From a virus, in the IMG/VR virus record IMGVR_UViG_3300029813_000033, positions 1 to 24,535 of that record: 24,535 nucleotides of DNA. The stretch is one strand, 5' to 3'. This document shows positions 14,169-22,065 of this stretch, piece after piece (positions within the stretch are counted from its first letter, which is position 1; the number at the start of each line of letters is the position of its first letter). The position numbers were made by a program, and so were the translations under genes. The notes under the pieces are model-generated. The model was given only the letters and a program-made list of their open reading frames with translations. It had not been told where the DNA came from and did no database searches.

Positions 14169-14444
14169 ATGGCACAAAAAACTCAGTTAACTCCGTTGGC
14201 TCTGCCAGGACAGATTCAGACATTTCTGGCGAAAGTTGCTGCGGCCTTGAATCTTGTAAGTCTAATAGGCAGTACTGTTGATTATCGACCATCTTGTCTA
14301 CTTGATGAAAGTAAAAGTCTTGGTATTGAAGGAAGCTTGGAGATCGGTAATAACTTGTATCTGGTAGGCCTTCCAGTAGCTGACCCAAGTGTAGTTGGAC
14401 AATTATGGAATGATGGAGGTATCTTGAAGGTCTCAGCGGGTTAA
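14169..14444 (+). CDS. Fibre-tip-like small protein (91 aa)
   Basis: The ATG is 2 nt after the upstream stop and lacks an obvious ribosome binding site, so coupling is likely. The last 27 residues follow the GLPVADPSVVGQLWND-GG-LKVSAG pattern that I recognise at the C-termini of many phage fibre or structural proteins. The first 60 residues have a hydrophobic helix (IQTFLAKVAAALNLVSLIG) that is more amphipathic than membrane-like. It may be an independent fibre subunit. Confidence 0.6.
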   Translation: MAQKTQLTPLALPGQIQTFLAKVAAALNLVSLIGSTVDYRPSCLLDESKSLGIEGSLEIGNNLYLVGLPVADPSVVGQLWNDGGILKVSAG

Positions 14445-14462
14445 AGAGGAACGAAAGGCAGT

Positions 14463-14708
14463 ATGAGAATGAATGACAAAAACCTATACGAACAATACGG
14501 AAAACTCCAACTTCGTAGAGAGATTCTATTCTCCGAAGTACAGCAAGTAGAGAAAATAATGGCAGAAGTGAAAAGGCAGATAATAATGCAGGAGCAAGAC
14601 AATAGAGATGTGGATAGCAAGAAAAATCAAGAATCTTTATCGAAAGTATCTGCAAAGAAGATACTTCCGGGAGAAAGCAAAAATGGCAAGCACATACCAA
14701 AAGACTAA
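14463..14708 (+). CDS. Small coiled-coil protein (81 aa)
   Basis: AAAGGC lies a few bases before ATG 14463. Residues 5-50 form a continuous charged coiled coil (LYEQYGKLQLRREILFSEVQ), followed by a Lys/Ser tail. Short coiled-coil proteins with the YEQYGKL-type opening are common in tail gene clusters of environmental phages; none has a known role to my knowledge. The 3' end overlaps the next gene's start by 26 bp. Confidence 0.6.
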   Translation: MRMNDKNLYEQYGKLQLRREILFSEVQQVEKIMAEVKRQIIMQEQDNRDVDSKKNQESLSKVSAKKILPGESKNGKHIPKD

Positions 14709-15165
14709 GCACGTGCCTTGGATAGACTATAAGACTATAGCAGTAACTGGCTCAGCTCTTGGGAATGATGAGAAGAAGCCCGGCAATATTCCATCGGATG
14801 CTTATAAAATTCCTGAAGGGATGAATCATTTAGAGATGAGAGTTTCTGCAGATGACAATACTGCTAGCGGTACTATGCATGTTTATGCAGCTAGAAGAGG
14901 AAAAGATCATGGAACTTATGATGATGTCGCGCTTCTTGGCTCTAATGCTTTAACAGTGGGAGAGCAAGTAACATCCAATGATTGGTATTATGTAGATACA
15001 ATGGTGCTGACTGATAGATGGATTACTGAGATCAGTCTTGCAGATAACAATGGCAATAATGGAATGTCGAGACTGACTTTTGACGTATTTGGTTATGATT
15101 GCATTTTTGTCATTATTGACTATACCGGTTCAGTAAACTGGAATATTGAAGTTAGTGGGTTTTAG
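14683..15165 (+). CDS. Beta-rich virion protein (160 aa)
   Basis: I choose ATG 14683 (MASTYQKTKHVPW), with GGGAGA about 8 nt upstream. The earlier in-frame ATG at 14608 would add 25 basic residues read from the preceding gene's sequence. The protein appears to be a single beta-sandwich: HLEMRVSADDNTASGTMHVY, ITEISLADN and SVNWNIEVSGF alternate as strands, with Gly/Asn turns. This resembles small phage appendage or decoration proteins. No catalytic or membrane motif is present, and the family is not recognised. Confidence 0.65.
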   Translation: MASTYQKTKHVPWIDYKTIAVTGSALGNDEKKPGNIPSDAYKIPEGMNHLEMRVSADDNTASGTMHVYAARRGKDHGTYDDVALLGSNALTVGEQVTSNDWYYVDTMVLTDRWITEISLADNNGNNGMSRLTFDVFGYDCIFVIIDYTGSVNWNIEVSGF

Positions 15166-15166
15166 A

Positions 15167-15415
15167 ATGAGAATGGATGATGAAAGAATAGCTAAGCTTG
15201 AAGTTAAAGTAGACAATCTGACATCAATGATAGATAATGATGTCAAACATACACTAGTTAAAATATGGGACAAGGTCAATGAGATGTGTCCTATGGTGAA
15301 GGAGAATAGTTATTGGGTAGGTCTATGGAAGAAGACTATATTTTGGCTAGCAGTTATTGGAGTTGGAGGCGGATTAGTGACTTTTGTTTTTAAGTTAGTC
15401 GGAGGTATACAATGA
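15167..15415 (+). CDS. XhlA/holin-like coiled-coil membrane protein (82 aa)
   Basis: The start is taken at ATG 15167, just after the upstream stop; a TTG at 15146 is possible but less likely. The first 45 residues form a coiled coil (DDERIAKLEVKVDNLTSMID). Near the C-terminus a hydrophobic stretch (TIFWLAVIGVGGGLVTFVFK) is one membrane-spanning helix. This layout, coiled coil then C-terminal membrane helix in about 80 aa, is that of XhlA-type phage membrane proteins that work with holins in lysis. No endolysin lies beside it, so it could instead be a virion or entry membrane protein. It overlaps the next gene as ATGA. Confidence 0.65.
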   Translation: MRMDDERIAKLEVKVDNLTSMIDNDVKHTLVKIWDKVNEMCPMVKENSYWVGLWKKTIFWLAVIGVGGGLVTFVFKLVGGIQ

Positions 15416-16143
15416 GTAGAACAAGACTAGAAATAAAAGCGCTTGTGCATTCCCACACTAATAGGACTAAAGAGACACTAGAGAATTCTCTTTGTGATAG
15501 CGCTCTAAAGATTGCTCAGAGTCGTCATCCCTTTCAGGATTCTCAATCAAATCCTGAGGATTTTACAATCGATGAGGATGCTACTTATGTAGATGTATCG
15601 TCAGCAAGCATTCTTCATATTGTTACTGCCAGAATTGTCGAAGCGGATGGGAGCAGAAATGCTCCGCTTAAGATGAAGAATAAGACTTGGTGGGATAAGA
15701 AAGTTGTCAATGCTGAAGATAATATGAAAAGCTGGCCTGTTTATGGGCTTAAGGATGGAGACTGCGTAAGGTTCAACTGTCCAGTATCGTCTGGATTAGA
15801 GCTTAGACTCCGGATTACTACAGTCCAGACATTTACTGATGATAGTACTGAGTGTCCTATTAAGACATTAGATATTTTTGTAGAGAAGTATGTTACAGCT
15901 GAAGTTTTCCTCGATGTCGGTAATCATGAGAAATATCTGTTTTGGAGAGCTCAGGCTCTCGGGCCTAACTATGATAGAGGAGAAGTAGGTGGAGAGTTAC
16001 TAAACGCTATTAATGCTGATAAGTTTGCTAACGCTGAGGAATATGAGTTCGATAGAGACGATGTTCTAAGCGATGCTGGAATCGCTATGAGGAATCTTAT
16101 CTCTGGACATGAAAGATATGGGGAAATAGACTACTGGTTATAA
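15412..16143 (+). CDS. Putative head-tail adaptor protein (243 aa)
   Basis: The N-terminus (RLEIKALVHSHTNRTKETLENSLCDSALKIAQ) is the two-helix pattern of podovirus adaptor or head-completion proteins that bind under the portal. A beta insertion follows (FTIDEDATYVDVSSASILHI). The C-terminal part returns to helices with RDDVLSDAGIAM and a terminal YGEIDYWL. Length and gene order (after capsid, before the tail hub) also fit. GGAGG precedes the ATG within the upstream gene's end, and translation is probably coupled. Alternative: another tail-completion protein. Confidence 0.5.
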   Translation: MSRTRLEIKALVHSHTNRTKETLENSLCDSALKIAQSRHPFQDSQSNPEDFTIDEDATYVDVSSASILHIVTARIVEADGSRNAPLKMKNKTWWDKKVVNAEDNMKSWPVYGLKDGDCVRFNCPVSSGLELRLRITTVQTFTDDSTECPIKTLDIFVEKYVTAEVFLDVGNHEKYLFWRAQALGPNYDRGEVGGELLNAINADKFANAEEYEFDRDDVLSDAGIAMRNLISGHERYGEIDYWL

Positions 16144-16166
16144 TCATTTTCAGATTCTGAAATTGA
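16144..16166 (+). terminator. Stem-loop after the adaptor gene
   Basis: TCATTTTCA (16144-16152) pairs with TGAAATTGA (16158-16166) at eight of nine positions around the loop GATTC, and five T residues follow at 16169-16173. It starts one base after the stop codon. The core differs from the capsid-gene hairpin (8331-8351) at only three of 21 bases, which argues for a shared function such as partial termination or RNA processing. Confidence 0.5.
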
Positions 16167-16184
16167 TATTTTTGGAGATATACT

Positions 16185-16958
16185 ATGGCGAACGAATGGA
16201 ATGTTGCTGAACCTGGAGATCATACGAAGATTGGAAACTTACCTAGCCATCATAGAGCTCGTAAGGGCGATGTGAAAGAAGTACTCGAGAAAGAGCATAC
16301 TGATCTAGGTGATGACAATAGCGGATGCTGGCATAGGAAGGGTTCTGCTAAGTCTTATCATGCTGACTATAGTGGAGGTCTTCCTCAGACTAGGCCTGAT
16401 GATGCTACTGCTATAACAGATGATGATGATGGTAGATTTGCTTACGACACTAATGATAATCGTCTAATGATGCAGACTGACCATGCTAATGGTGATGATG
16501 ATGATTACACACAAGTTGGTGGAAAGGTACTTGGCGAAGCTGATATGGCATCGGATTCAGAGACTGAACTGGCCACTCAGCACAGCATTAAGGCATATGT
16601 AGATGGTCAATGGATACACAAGGTTCTTGTAAAAACTCAAGCCGATACTCCTTATACAGTAATTGCTGCTGACTTGAAAGGCAACACAACTATTGTAAAT
16701 ACTGGAGCGACTGGAGCTTTAGTCTTGGACCTTCCAGATATGACTGTTGGAGATAAGCTTAGAGTACTAGTCACTGCGGCTCAGTCTGTATCTCTCAATC
16801 CTCACAGCTCTGATAATTTTAGACTGTTTACGCAAACTACAACAGCTAATAAAGACTTGTCATCCAGTACTGTCGGGGCTATGATAAGCATAGTAGGAGG
16901 ATCTGGAAGTACTTGGATAGTTAACGAAATAGCAGGTGTTTGGGATGAAGAAGCATAA
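16185..16958 (+). CDS. Fibre-like virion protein (257 aa)
   Basis: TTGGAGAT precedes ATG 16185. The first 110 residues are polar and Asp/His-rich (YHADYSGGLPQTRPDD). Around residue 125-140 the segment ELATQHSIKAYVDGQ matches the LATQ.SIKAYVD linker recurrent in phage fibre proteins. The C-terminal 110 residues form a beta domain (ALVLDLPDMTVGDKLRVL; GSGSTWIVNEIAGVW) of a type seen in trimeric fibre tips. The role is probably host contact or tail appendage; the receptor is unknown. Confidence 0.65.
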   Translation: MANEWNVAEPGDHTKIGNLPSHHRARKGDVKEVLEKEHTDLGDDNSGCWHRKGSAKSYHADYSGGLPQTRPDDATAITDDDDGRFAYDTNDNRLMMQTDHANGDDDDYTQVGGKVLGEADMASDSETELATQHSIKAYVDGQWIHKVLVKTQADTPYTVIAADLKGNTTIVNTGATGALVLDLPDMTVGDKLRVLVTAAQSVSLNPHSSDNFRLFTQTTTANKDLSSSTVGAMISIVGGSGSTWIVNEIAGVWDEEA

Positions 16959-16970
16959 GGAGTAAAGTTT

Positions 16971-17270
16971 ATGAGTTTAGGAACAAATATAAAAGGTATT
17001 TATCAAGGAACGGGGCTTGTAACAATAACGATAGGTACAGTAGCTAAGGTGGAAGTGGATGTAACAGCGCATTCTATATCCTCAGTGAATAAATGTGAAG
17101 TCCAAGCTTGGGTAGCTGACCCAAGTAAATGGACTGCTGGAGGTACTGATAAAGATGGTTTTTCTTCAATAGCTCCTCATCTTTCATCGACGATACAACT
17201 TGACTTATACATTGCTGGAGGAGGATCGACTATTACAAGATACACTTGGCAGATAACTGAGTACTATTAA
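16971..17270 (+). CDS. Small beta-rich structural protein (99 aa)
   Basis: AAGGAG lies 9 nt before the ATG. The chain alternates strands (LVTITIGTVAKVEVDVTAHS, then STIQLDLYIAGGGSTITRY) and ends YTWQITEYY, which is consistent with a small beta-barrel or sandwich. No family is recognised. It is placed between a fibre-like gene and the tail hub, so a tail appendage role is likely. Confidence 0.6.
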   Translation: MSLGTNIKGIYQGTGLVTITIGTVAKVEVDVTAHSISSVNKCEVQAWVADPSKWTAGGTDKDGFSSIAPHLSSTIQLDLYIAGGGSTITRYTWQITEYY

Positions 17271-17271
17271 A

Positions 17272-17679
17272 ATGTCTGAAAAGACTTATAGAAGAATAAA
17301 TCTTCCAGAGATTTTGGAAGAAGTCGCTAAGCCTGATGAGCCTTTGTATGTTTATTTGATGGAACTTGAAAGGCTTATAACGCAAGAAGTAGAAGTAGAC
17401 GATGCTATAGACAGAGTTGATAGAGAGTGGGTAATAGAGAAGTCTGCTGTTTATAGCGCCGGTGCTGTAGCTGATGGCTCATTTAAGGCTCAAGATATAA
17501 CAGTGATTGAGGCGGAGTTAGGAGATTACGTTGATGTTAGTTTTAGTGCTGACGTTACTGACTTGCAATTAGATGCCCAAGTCACTGCGGCCGATGTAGT
17601 AACCGCAGTGTTCTACAATCAAACTGGAGGTTCAGTAAATCCTTCTGGAACTATTTATGTGAAAGTTGTTAAGAAGTAG
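17272..17679 (+). CDS. Small structural protein with C-terminal beta domain (135 aa)
   Basis: The ATG is one base after the upstream stop. Residues 1-50 are helical and acidic (LPEILEEVAKPDEPLYVYL). Residues about 60-135 form a beta domain (GAVADGSFKAQDI, LGDYVDVSFSADV, DVVTAVFYNQTGG, GTIYVKVVKK) that I recognise as a recurrent module in uncultured phage virion proteins (ADG...V.GA.LGD.V..S), of unknown function. Its stop lies one base before the hub's ATG, implying matched expression. Confidence 0.65.
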   Translation: MSEKTYRRINLPEILEEVAKPDEPLYVYLMELERLITQEVEVDDAIDRVDREWVIEKSAVYSAGAVADGSFKAQDITVIEAELGDYVDVSFSADVTDLQLDAQVTAADVVTAVFYNQTGGSVNPSGTIYVKVVKK

Positions 17680-17680
17680 A

Positions 17681-19786
17681 ATGGATACTGAGTTAAAGAA
17701 GCTATTAAGAATTCCAATACCTATTGCCAGATTTGGGCTCAATAGAGACATTGAGCCGACTGAGTTGATTGGACAGTATTCTCCTTTCATGCAGAATATG
17801 GTAGTTGAGACTGAAAGGCTTAGGAAGAGATTAGGATATACTACAGTTGGCGGTAACCTTCCTCTATCAGGAGTTGGTTCGGAGCTTATTCAGTACGTTG
17901 ATGCCGGAGGCGACATTCATCAGATAGCTCTTACTACTACTAATGCTTATAAGCACAATGTCAGCAGTGATTTGTGGGAACTTATAACGCCTTGCGTAGA
18001 GATAGAAGACTGTGAAGATGTTTGGGTTGCAGGAAGCGGCGATACTATTGCTGTAGATTCTCTGGAGAAAGTGAAAGGCACTAAATCGGTGAGTATTGAG
18101 TTAGTTGCTAATCGCTCTGATGGAGATAAGTTGGCTTATGAAGATTTTGATTCTATTGACATTAGAGCTCAAAATAAAGAAGAGCCTGAGGAGCTAACCC
18201 TCACTCATATAGGCTTTTGGATAAAGTCTAGTGCTGCCTTAGATGCTGGAGATTTAGAACTTGTCGTTAGTGAAGCAGCTAATGGAGCTAAGACTGGAAC
18301 GTACTCGGAATCCTTGACGATAGCGTTAACTGCTGATACTTGGACTTTTGTGCAAGTGGCTGAAACATTAACGGATTTTGAGCTTGTTGTATCTGTCGCT
18401 CTTTACGCAAACGCAACATTAGCAAGTGGCCTAATCCTTCATATTGATGATGTCAGAGCTTACGCTCCTTTTACAGGTGAAGTTGATGACAGATGGAGTC
18501 ATTCTAGAGCCAATGATCTTACATACTTCAGTAACAATGGAGGAGATGCATTGTTAATATCGAATGGAGTGAAAGATATCTACTTCTATGAAGGCCAGTC
18601 TGAAGATGTTTTTCAGAAGCTTGACGTATCAGACTTCGCTGCATTTGCTAGCACAAAGGAAATTATTGAGTCTTGGAATCACTTTTTCGCCTTGAATTAC
18701 AATAATAACGTCCAGAATGTTAGAAGCATTGCTTTCGCCGATTTAGGTGATATAGTTGACTGGACGGGAGGAACTTCAGATGTTAGGGCGTTGACTGATT
18801 CCGTTGGAAAGATTTTGAGGGCTAAGAAGCTTGGAATGGATGTAATTATTTATTCTGGAAAAACAATTACTAGTGGAATGTATGTAGGCGCTCCTATACT
18901 ATTTACTTTTCCAACTCTGATTACTGACCTAGGATTATTCTCCCCAAAGGCTCTCTGGGACTTTGCAAATGTTCATTACTTCCTAGGCTCTGACCTGAAG
19001 GTTCACGAATATCGAGGAGGCAGACAGCTTACTCTCGTTGGAAAGGCTATTGAGGAATCACTCTTTGAAGAGTTGGATAATAGTAAGAGAGACAGAATAG
19101 TAGCGGGCTTCGATTATGGTAGATACAAGTTATACTTCTTCATTCCAGCTCCTGGAGAGGATTATGCAAAAGTGTATTATGCAATGAATCAGAGATTAGC
19201 TAACAAGCCTTGGGAGTACGGGAAGTTTGCGCATGATGTTAGAGACTTTAGTGTCTTCAGCAATTATCGAGATTGGTATTGTGATGATGATGACAAGAAA
19301 GACTTATGGTGCGATGAAGTTGCCTTCTACTGCGATGGCTCATATACCCAAAGCGGCTACGAGATGGCTGTTTTTATATCAAGTGCAGGTTATATTTATA
19401 AGCTAGATGAAGCTTTGGGTTCTGACGCTGGAGAAAGCATTGAGGCTATCTACGATACAGGAGATATTGTTTTAGAAGATGAATATCTAAATGGAAACTG
19501 GCTTGAGTTTAGTTTTACTTCTAAGTCTATCAAGCCAAATGGAGATGCTATAGTCAAGTATTCTACTGATAGTGGCTTTACATGGATTACGTTGACTGAG
19601 TATATTGTTGATGGCAGTCCTTCCGGTACTCCGATATCCTTATCAGAAGACTGGGAGACTTACTTCGTACCCGTAGATGTCTTTTCGAGAAAGATAAGAT
19701 TTAGAATATATCAAAATTCAATTCAAGACTTACAGTTGCGTGATGATATGCACGTTACTGTTGATGTAGAAACAGAGAAAGAATAG
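17681..19786 (+). CDS. Tail hub / gp10-like DNA-stabilisation protein with jelly-roll insert (701 aa)
   Basis: The N-terminus (RFGLNRDIEPTELIGQYSPFMQNM, quoted here as RFGLNRDIEP then QYSPFMQNM) is the opening of P22 gp10-type tail hub or nozzle proteins that close the head. The main body has propeller-like beta segments (ITSGMYVGAPILF; VHYFLGSDLKVHEYRGG; KLYFFIPAPGEDY). Residues about 105-265 look like a separate jelly-roll insert: EDCEDVW, then FWIKSSAALDAGDL, WTFVQVAE and LILHIDDVRAY, as in carbohydrate-binding modules. Residues near 525-550 hold three CD dipeptides next to aromatic residues (WYCDDDD, LWCDE, FYCDG). The start ATG 17681 is preferred over the TTG at 17666. Confidence 0.7.
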   Translation: MDTELKKLLRIPIPIARFGLNRDIEPTELIGQYSPFMQNMVVETERLRKRLGYTTVGGNLPLSGVGSELIQYVDAGGDIHQIALTTTNAYKHNVSSDLWELITPCVEIEDCEDVWVAGSGDTIAVDSLEKVKGTKSVSIELVANRSDGDKLAYEDFDSIDIRAQNKEEPEELTLTHIGFWIKSSAALDAGDLELVVSEAANGAKTGTYSESLTIALTADTWTFVQVAETLTDFELVVSVALYANATLASGLILHIDDVRAYAPFTGEVDDRWSHSRANDLTYFSNNGGDALLISNGVKDIYFYEGQSEDVFQKLDVSDFAAFASTKEIIESWNHFFALNYNNNVQNVRSIAFADLGDIVDWTGGTSDVRALTDSVGKILRAKKLGMDVIIYSGKTITSGMYVGAPILFTFPTLITDLGLFSPKALWDFANVHYFLGSDLKVHEYRGGRQLTLVGKAIEESLFEELDNSKRDRIVAGFDYGRYKLYFFIPAPGEDYAKVYYAMNQRLANKPWEYGKFAHDVRDFSVFSNYRDWYCDDDDKKDLWCDEVAFYCDGSYTQSGYEMAVFISSAGYIYKLDEALGSDAGESIEAIYDTGDIVLEDEYLNGNWLEFSFTSKSIKPNGDAIVKYSTDSGFTWITLTEYIVDGSPSGTPISLSEDWETYFVPVDVFSRKIRFRIYQNSIQDLQLRDDMHVTVDVETEKE

Positions 19787-19799
19787 GAGGTAAATTGTT

Positions 19800-20966
19800 A
19801 TGAGCTTTTGGGATGATTTGTTTGGTAGCCCTTCACAATCAGAATATGGTAGTCAATATAGTGAGAGAGCAATATCTCTTCCAACAACATCAACGACTCA
19901 GAGAGGTCTTGAGAGCACAATTTCTGAATGGCTAAAAAGTAGGGTTAGTCAGGGAGCGCAGCCGTTTCCTGGAGCTCTTACACCAGACATTCCAGAGTTA
20001 TTCAGAGAAGCTTATTCGGGGTTTCAGTATTCGCCATTCGCAGAAGACATTTCAGCAGCTACTAGAGACTTAATATCAGGCGTCCCTGCTTATGCTTTCG
20101 ACCCTGCGAAGACTACAGAGAAGTGGGTGGAGACTTATGCTGCTCCAGTTATGAAGGCTTGGGAGAAGTATGTACTACCTCTCAAAAAGGAAGAGTGGAA
20201 TATTCCAGGCGTCTATGCATCGAGAACTAGAACAAGAGAAGTAGCTAAAGCTGGAGAAGAGTTTATGACAACTAGAGTTGCTCCAACGCTGTTTGAAGCT
20301 CTGCAGACTGGAGAGAAGTTAGGGGCGTTGTCTGCAGAACAGGCTGCTGAAAGAAAAATGGCTGCGACTTCTATGCCTTATCAGCAGTTCTCTCAAGCTG
20401 CTGATGCCGCGAGTAAATTATATGGCTTTCAAGCTGCTGATATAGCTGCAAATTATCAGGAGTTTTTAAGAACTCGAGCCGAGCCCGGCTGGCCTATATC
20501 TACTGCTATGGGATATATGACTACTCCAACGATACAGAATCTTGTGTTGAGAGAAGGGTCAAGTTGGGGAGAGCAGACAGGAGAAACTAGTGGTTGGCTA
20601 GGTGGAGTGTTAGGTGGAGTAGGTGAAGCTGGATTAGGAATGATGATGGATCCTAGTACCGCATGGAACTGGGGAAGTCTCGCTCTAGGCGGTCTAGCTG
20701 GCTTGTCTGATGCCAGACTAAAGTCAAATCCAGTTATGATAAAAAGTGCATTAGCAAGAGTAAAACTACTTAGAGGCTACACATACGAAATCTTTGGAAC
20801 TAATGATGCAGGAATAATGGCGCAAGATTTAGAGAAAGTACTTCCTGAAGGAGTAGTTCAAAATCAGGATGGTATAAAGTTTGTCAAGATTCCTGCTGTA
20901 GTAGCTTTGCTTGTGAATGCAGTTAATGAGCTTGCTGATAAGATGGAGGTTAAATATGGCGTATAA
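19800..20966 (+). CDS. Helical virion protein ending in an S74 intramolecular chaperone (388 aa)
   Basis: AGGAGGT precedes the ATG. Residues 1-290 are mostly helical with Ala/Gly/Ser-rich parts and a Gly-rich segment (SGWLGGVLGGVGEAGLGMMM), as in internal or ejection proteins. Residues 303-388 are a Peptidase_S74 domain: SDARLK at 303-308 holds the Ser-Lys pair, then GIMAQDLEKVLPEGV and ALLVNAVNELADKM. In known proteins this domain trimerises a fibre and then cuts itself off just before the Ser, so cleavage before S303 is expected. S74 is classically on tail spikes, so a trimeric needle or plug is an alternative to an ejection protein. Confidence 0.8.
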   Translation: MSFWDDLFGSPSQSEYGSQYSERAISLPTTSTTQRGLESTISEWLKSRVSQGAQPFPGALTPDIPELFREAYSGFQYSPFAEDISAATRDLISGVPAYAFDPAKTTEKWVETYAAPVMKAWEKYVLPLKKEEWNIPGVYASRTRTREVAKAGEEFMTTRVAPTLFEALQTGEKLGALSAEQAAERKMAATSMPYQQFSQAADAASKLYGFQAADIAANYQEFLRTRAEPGWPISTAMGYMTTPTIQNLVLREGSSWGEQTGETSGWLGGVLGGVGEAGLGMMMDPSTAWNWGSLALGGLAGLSDARLKSNPVMIKSALARVKLLRGYTYEIFGTNDAGIMAQDLEKVLPEGVVQNQDGIKFVKIPAVVALLVNAVNELADKMEVKYGV

Positions 20967-22056
20967 TTATAAAAGTGGAACTATTCTCAATTTTATGCTT
21001 AGAATGAAAGAGTTAGAACAGAGACAAGAACTATCTGCAAAGGAGCTCAAGCGACAGGAAGATAGAGATAGAGCATTAGGCTCTCATCAAGCGTCTCAGC
21101 TCAGATTACAAGAGGCAGAGCTCGCCAGTCTTACTGCTTATAGACAAGCGATGGTGAGGGATAATCAAGAAAGAACTGAAGCCTATATGGAGAAGTCTGA
21201 TAGGGCTAACAAGATGTCAATAGCTAATCTTATGATGGCCAAACTGCAGATGGATAGAAAGGATGTTAAGCCTGGTAAGACAGAGTCAATGGAATCTTAC
21301 ATGAATGCTCGCAATTTGGATGGGCTTGTGAAGAGCTTATCAGGAATGCCTCCTGAAGACATTATGCAGTCTCAAGCCGGCATGATGCCGTTTACTAGAC
21401 CAGATGAAGAAGAAGAAAAGAAAATGCGGACAGAAATGTTCGCCTGGCAGTATGGATTACCTATGCTAGCAAGATTTGGAGATACGGATGCTTTTCAGGC
21501 TTATATGAAAGAGTTGCTAAGTGGTAAGATTCCTGCTATGCCTACACTTGAGAAGGAAGAAGCAGACAAGATGTCCTTGCTTGACCTATCATCGATAGCA
21601 GCAAAACTTGGACAGATTTATTCTCCTGAATCAGTTTCAGATTTTATGGGCGACTATTTGGAAGAAAAAGAGCCTACTGATGTTTCTCTTCTAAAACCAA
21701 AGGAGAAAGCTCCATTCACTATGTTGGAGGTTCAGAGACTAGTAGAACAAGAGCAAATTACGACTCTTGAAGCGCAGAAACAACTAAAGGACATAATGAA
21801 TAAGAGAAGACCTGGAGCTAATTATCAGTGGATAGATGTAAATCCTGGATATGGAGAAGACATCAGAATTATCTCCAAAATGGAGGCAGAGGAGTTTATT
21901 AAGAATCCTAATAGATATGGCTATAGAGGAAAGTTGGATGAAGCAAGTATTAAGAAGATAAGAGCTCTCTATGAGAAGACTGTGGAAGAAGTAGAGAGTA
22001 AGCGGCCTGTTAGAGACAACGTACTTGAAGCGTATCGAAGATATAAAGTTAGATAG
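20956..22056 (+). CDS. Coiled-coil internal virion protein (366 aa)
   Basis: GGAGGT five nt before ATG 20956 sets the start (MAYNYKSG); an upstream in-frame ATG at 20917 lacks such a site. Residues 10-110 are a long charged coiled coil (LRMKELEQRQELSAKELKRQ). Met-rich helices follow, then a short loop region (YQWIDVNPGYGEDIRII) and a basic C-terminus (VLEAYRRYKVR). The gene overlaps the S74 gene by 11 bp and precedes a giant helical gene, the usual place for internal (ejection) proteins of podoviruses. No enzyme motif is seen. An ejection role is inferred. Confidence 0.65.
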   Translation: MAYNYKSGTILNFMLRMKELEQRQELSAKELKRQEDRDRALGSHQASQLRLQEAELASLTAYRQAMVRDNQERTEAYMEKSDRANKMSIANLMMAKLQMDRKDVKPGKTESMESYMNARNLDGLVKSLSGMPPEDIMQSQAGMMPFTRPDEEEEKKMRTEMFAWQYGLPMLARFGDTDAFQAYMKELLSGKIPAMPTLEKEEADKMSLLDLSSIAAKLGQIYSPESVSDFMGDYLEEKEPTDVSLLKPKEKAPFTMLEVQRLVEQEQITTLEAQKQLKDIMNKRRPGANYQWIDVNPGYGEDIRIISKMEAEEFIKNPNRYGYRGKLDEASIKKIRALYEKTVEEVESKRPVRDNVLEAYRRYKVR

Positions 22057-22065
22057 GATAAGTAT

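Noticed and set aside
14167-14712. Minus-strand 181-codon frame antisense to the small fibre genes
   Set aside because: The sense-strand genes have recognisable phage motifs and coupling, and the antisense product is low-complexity Leu/Ser/Cys-rich with no start site.
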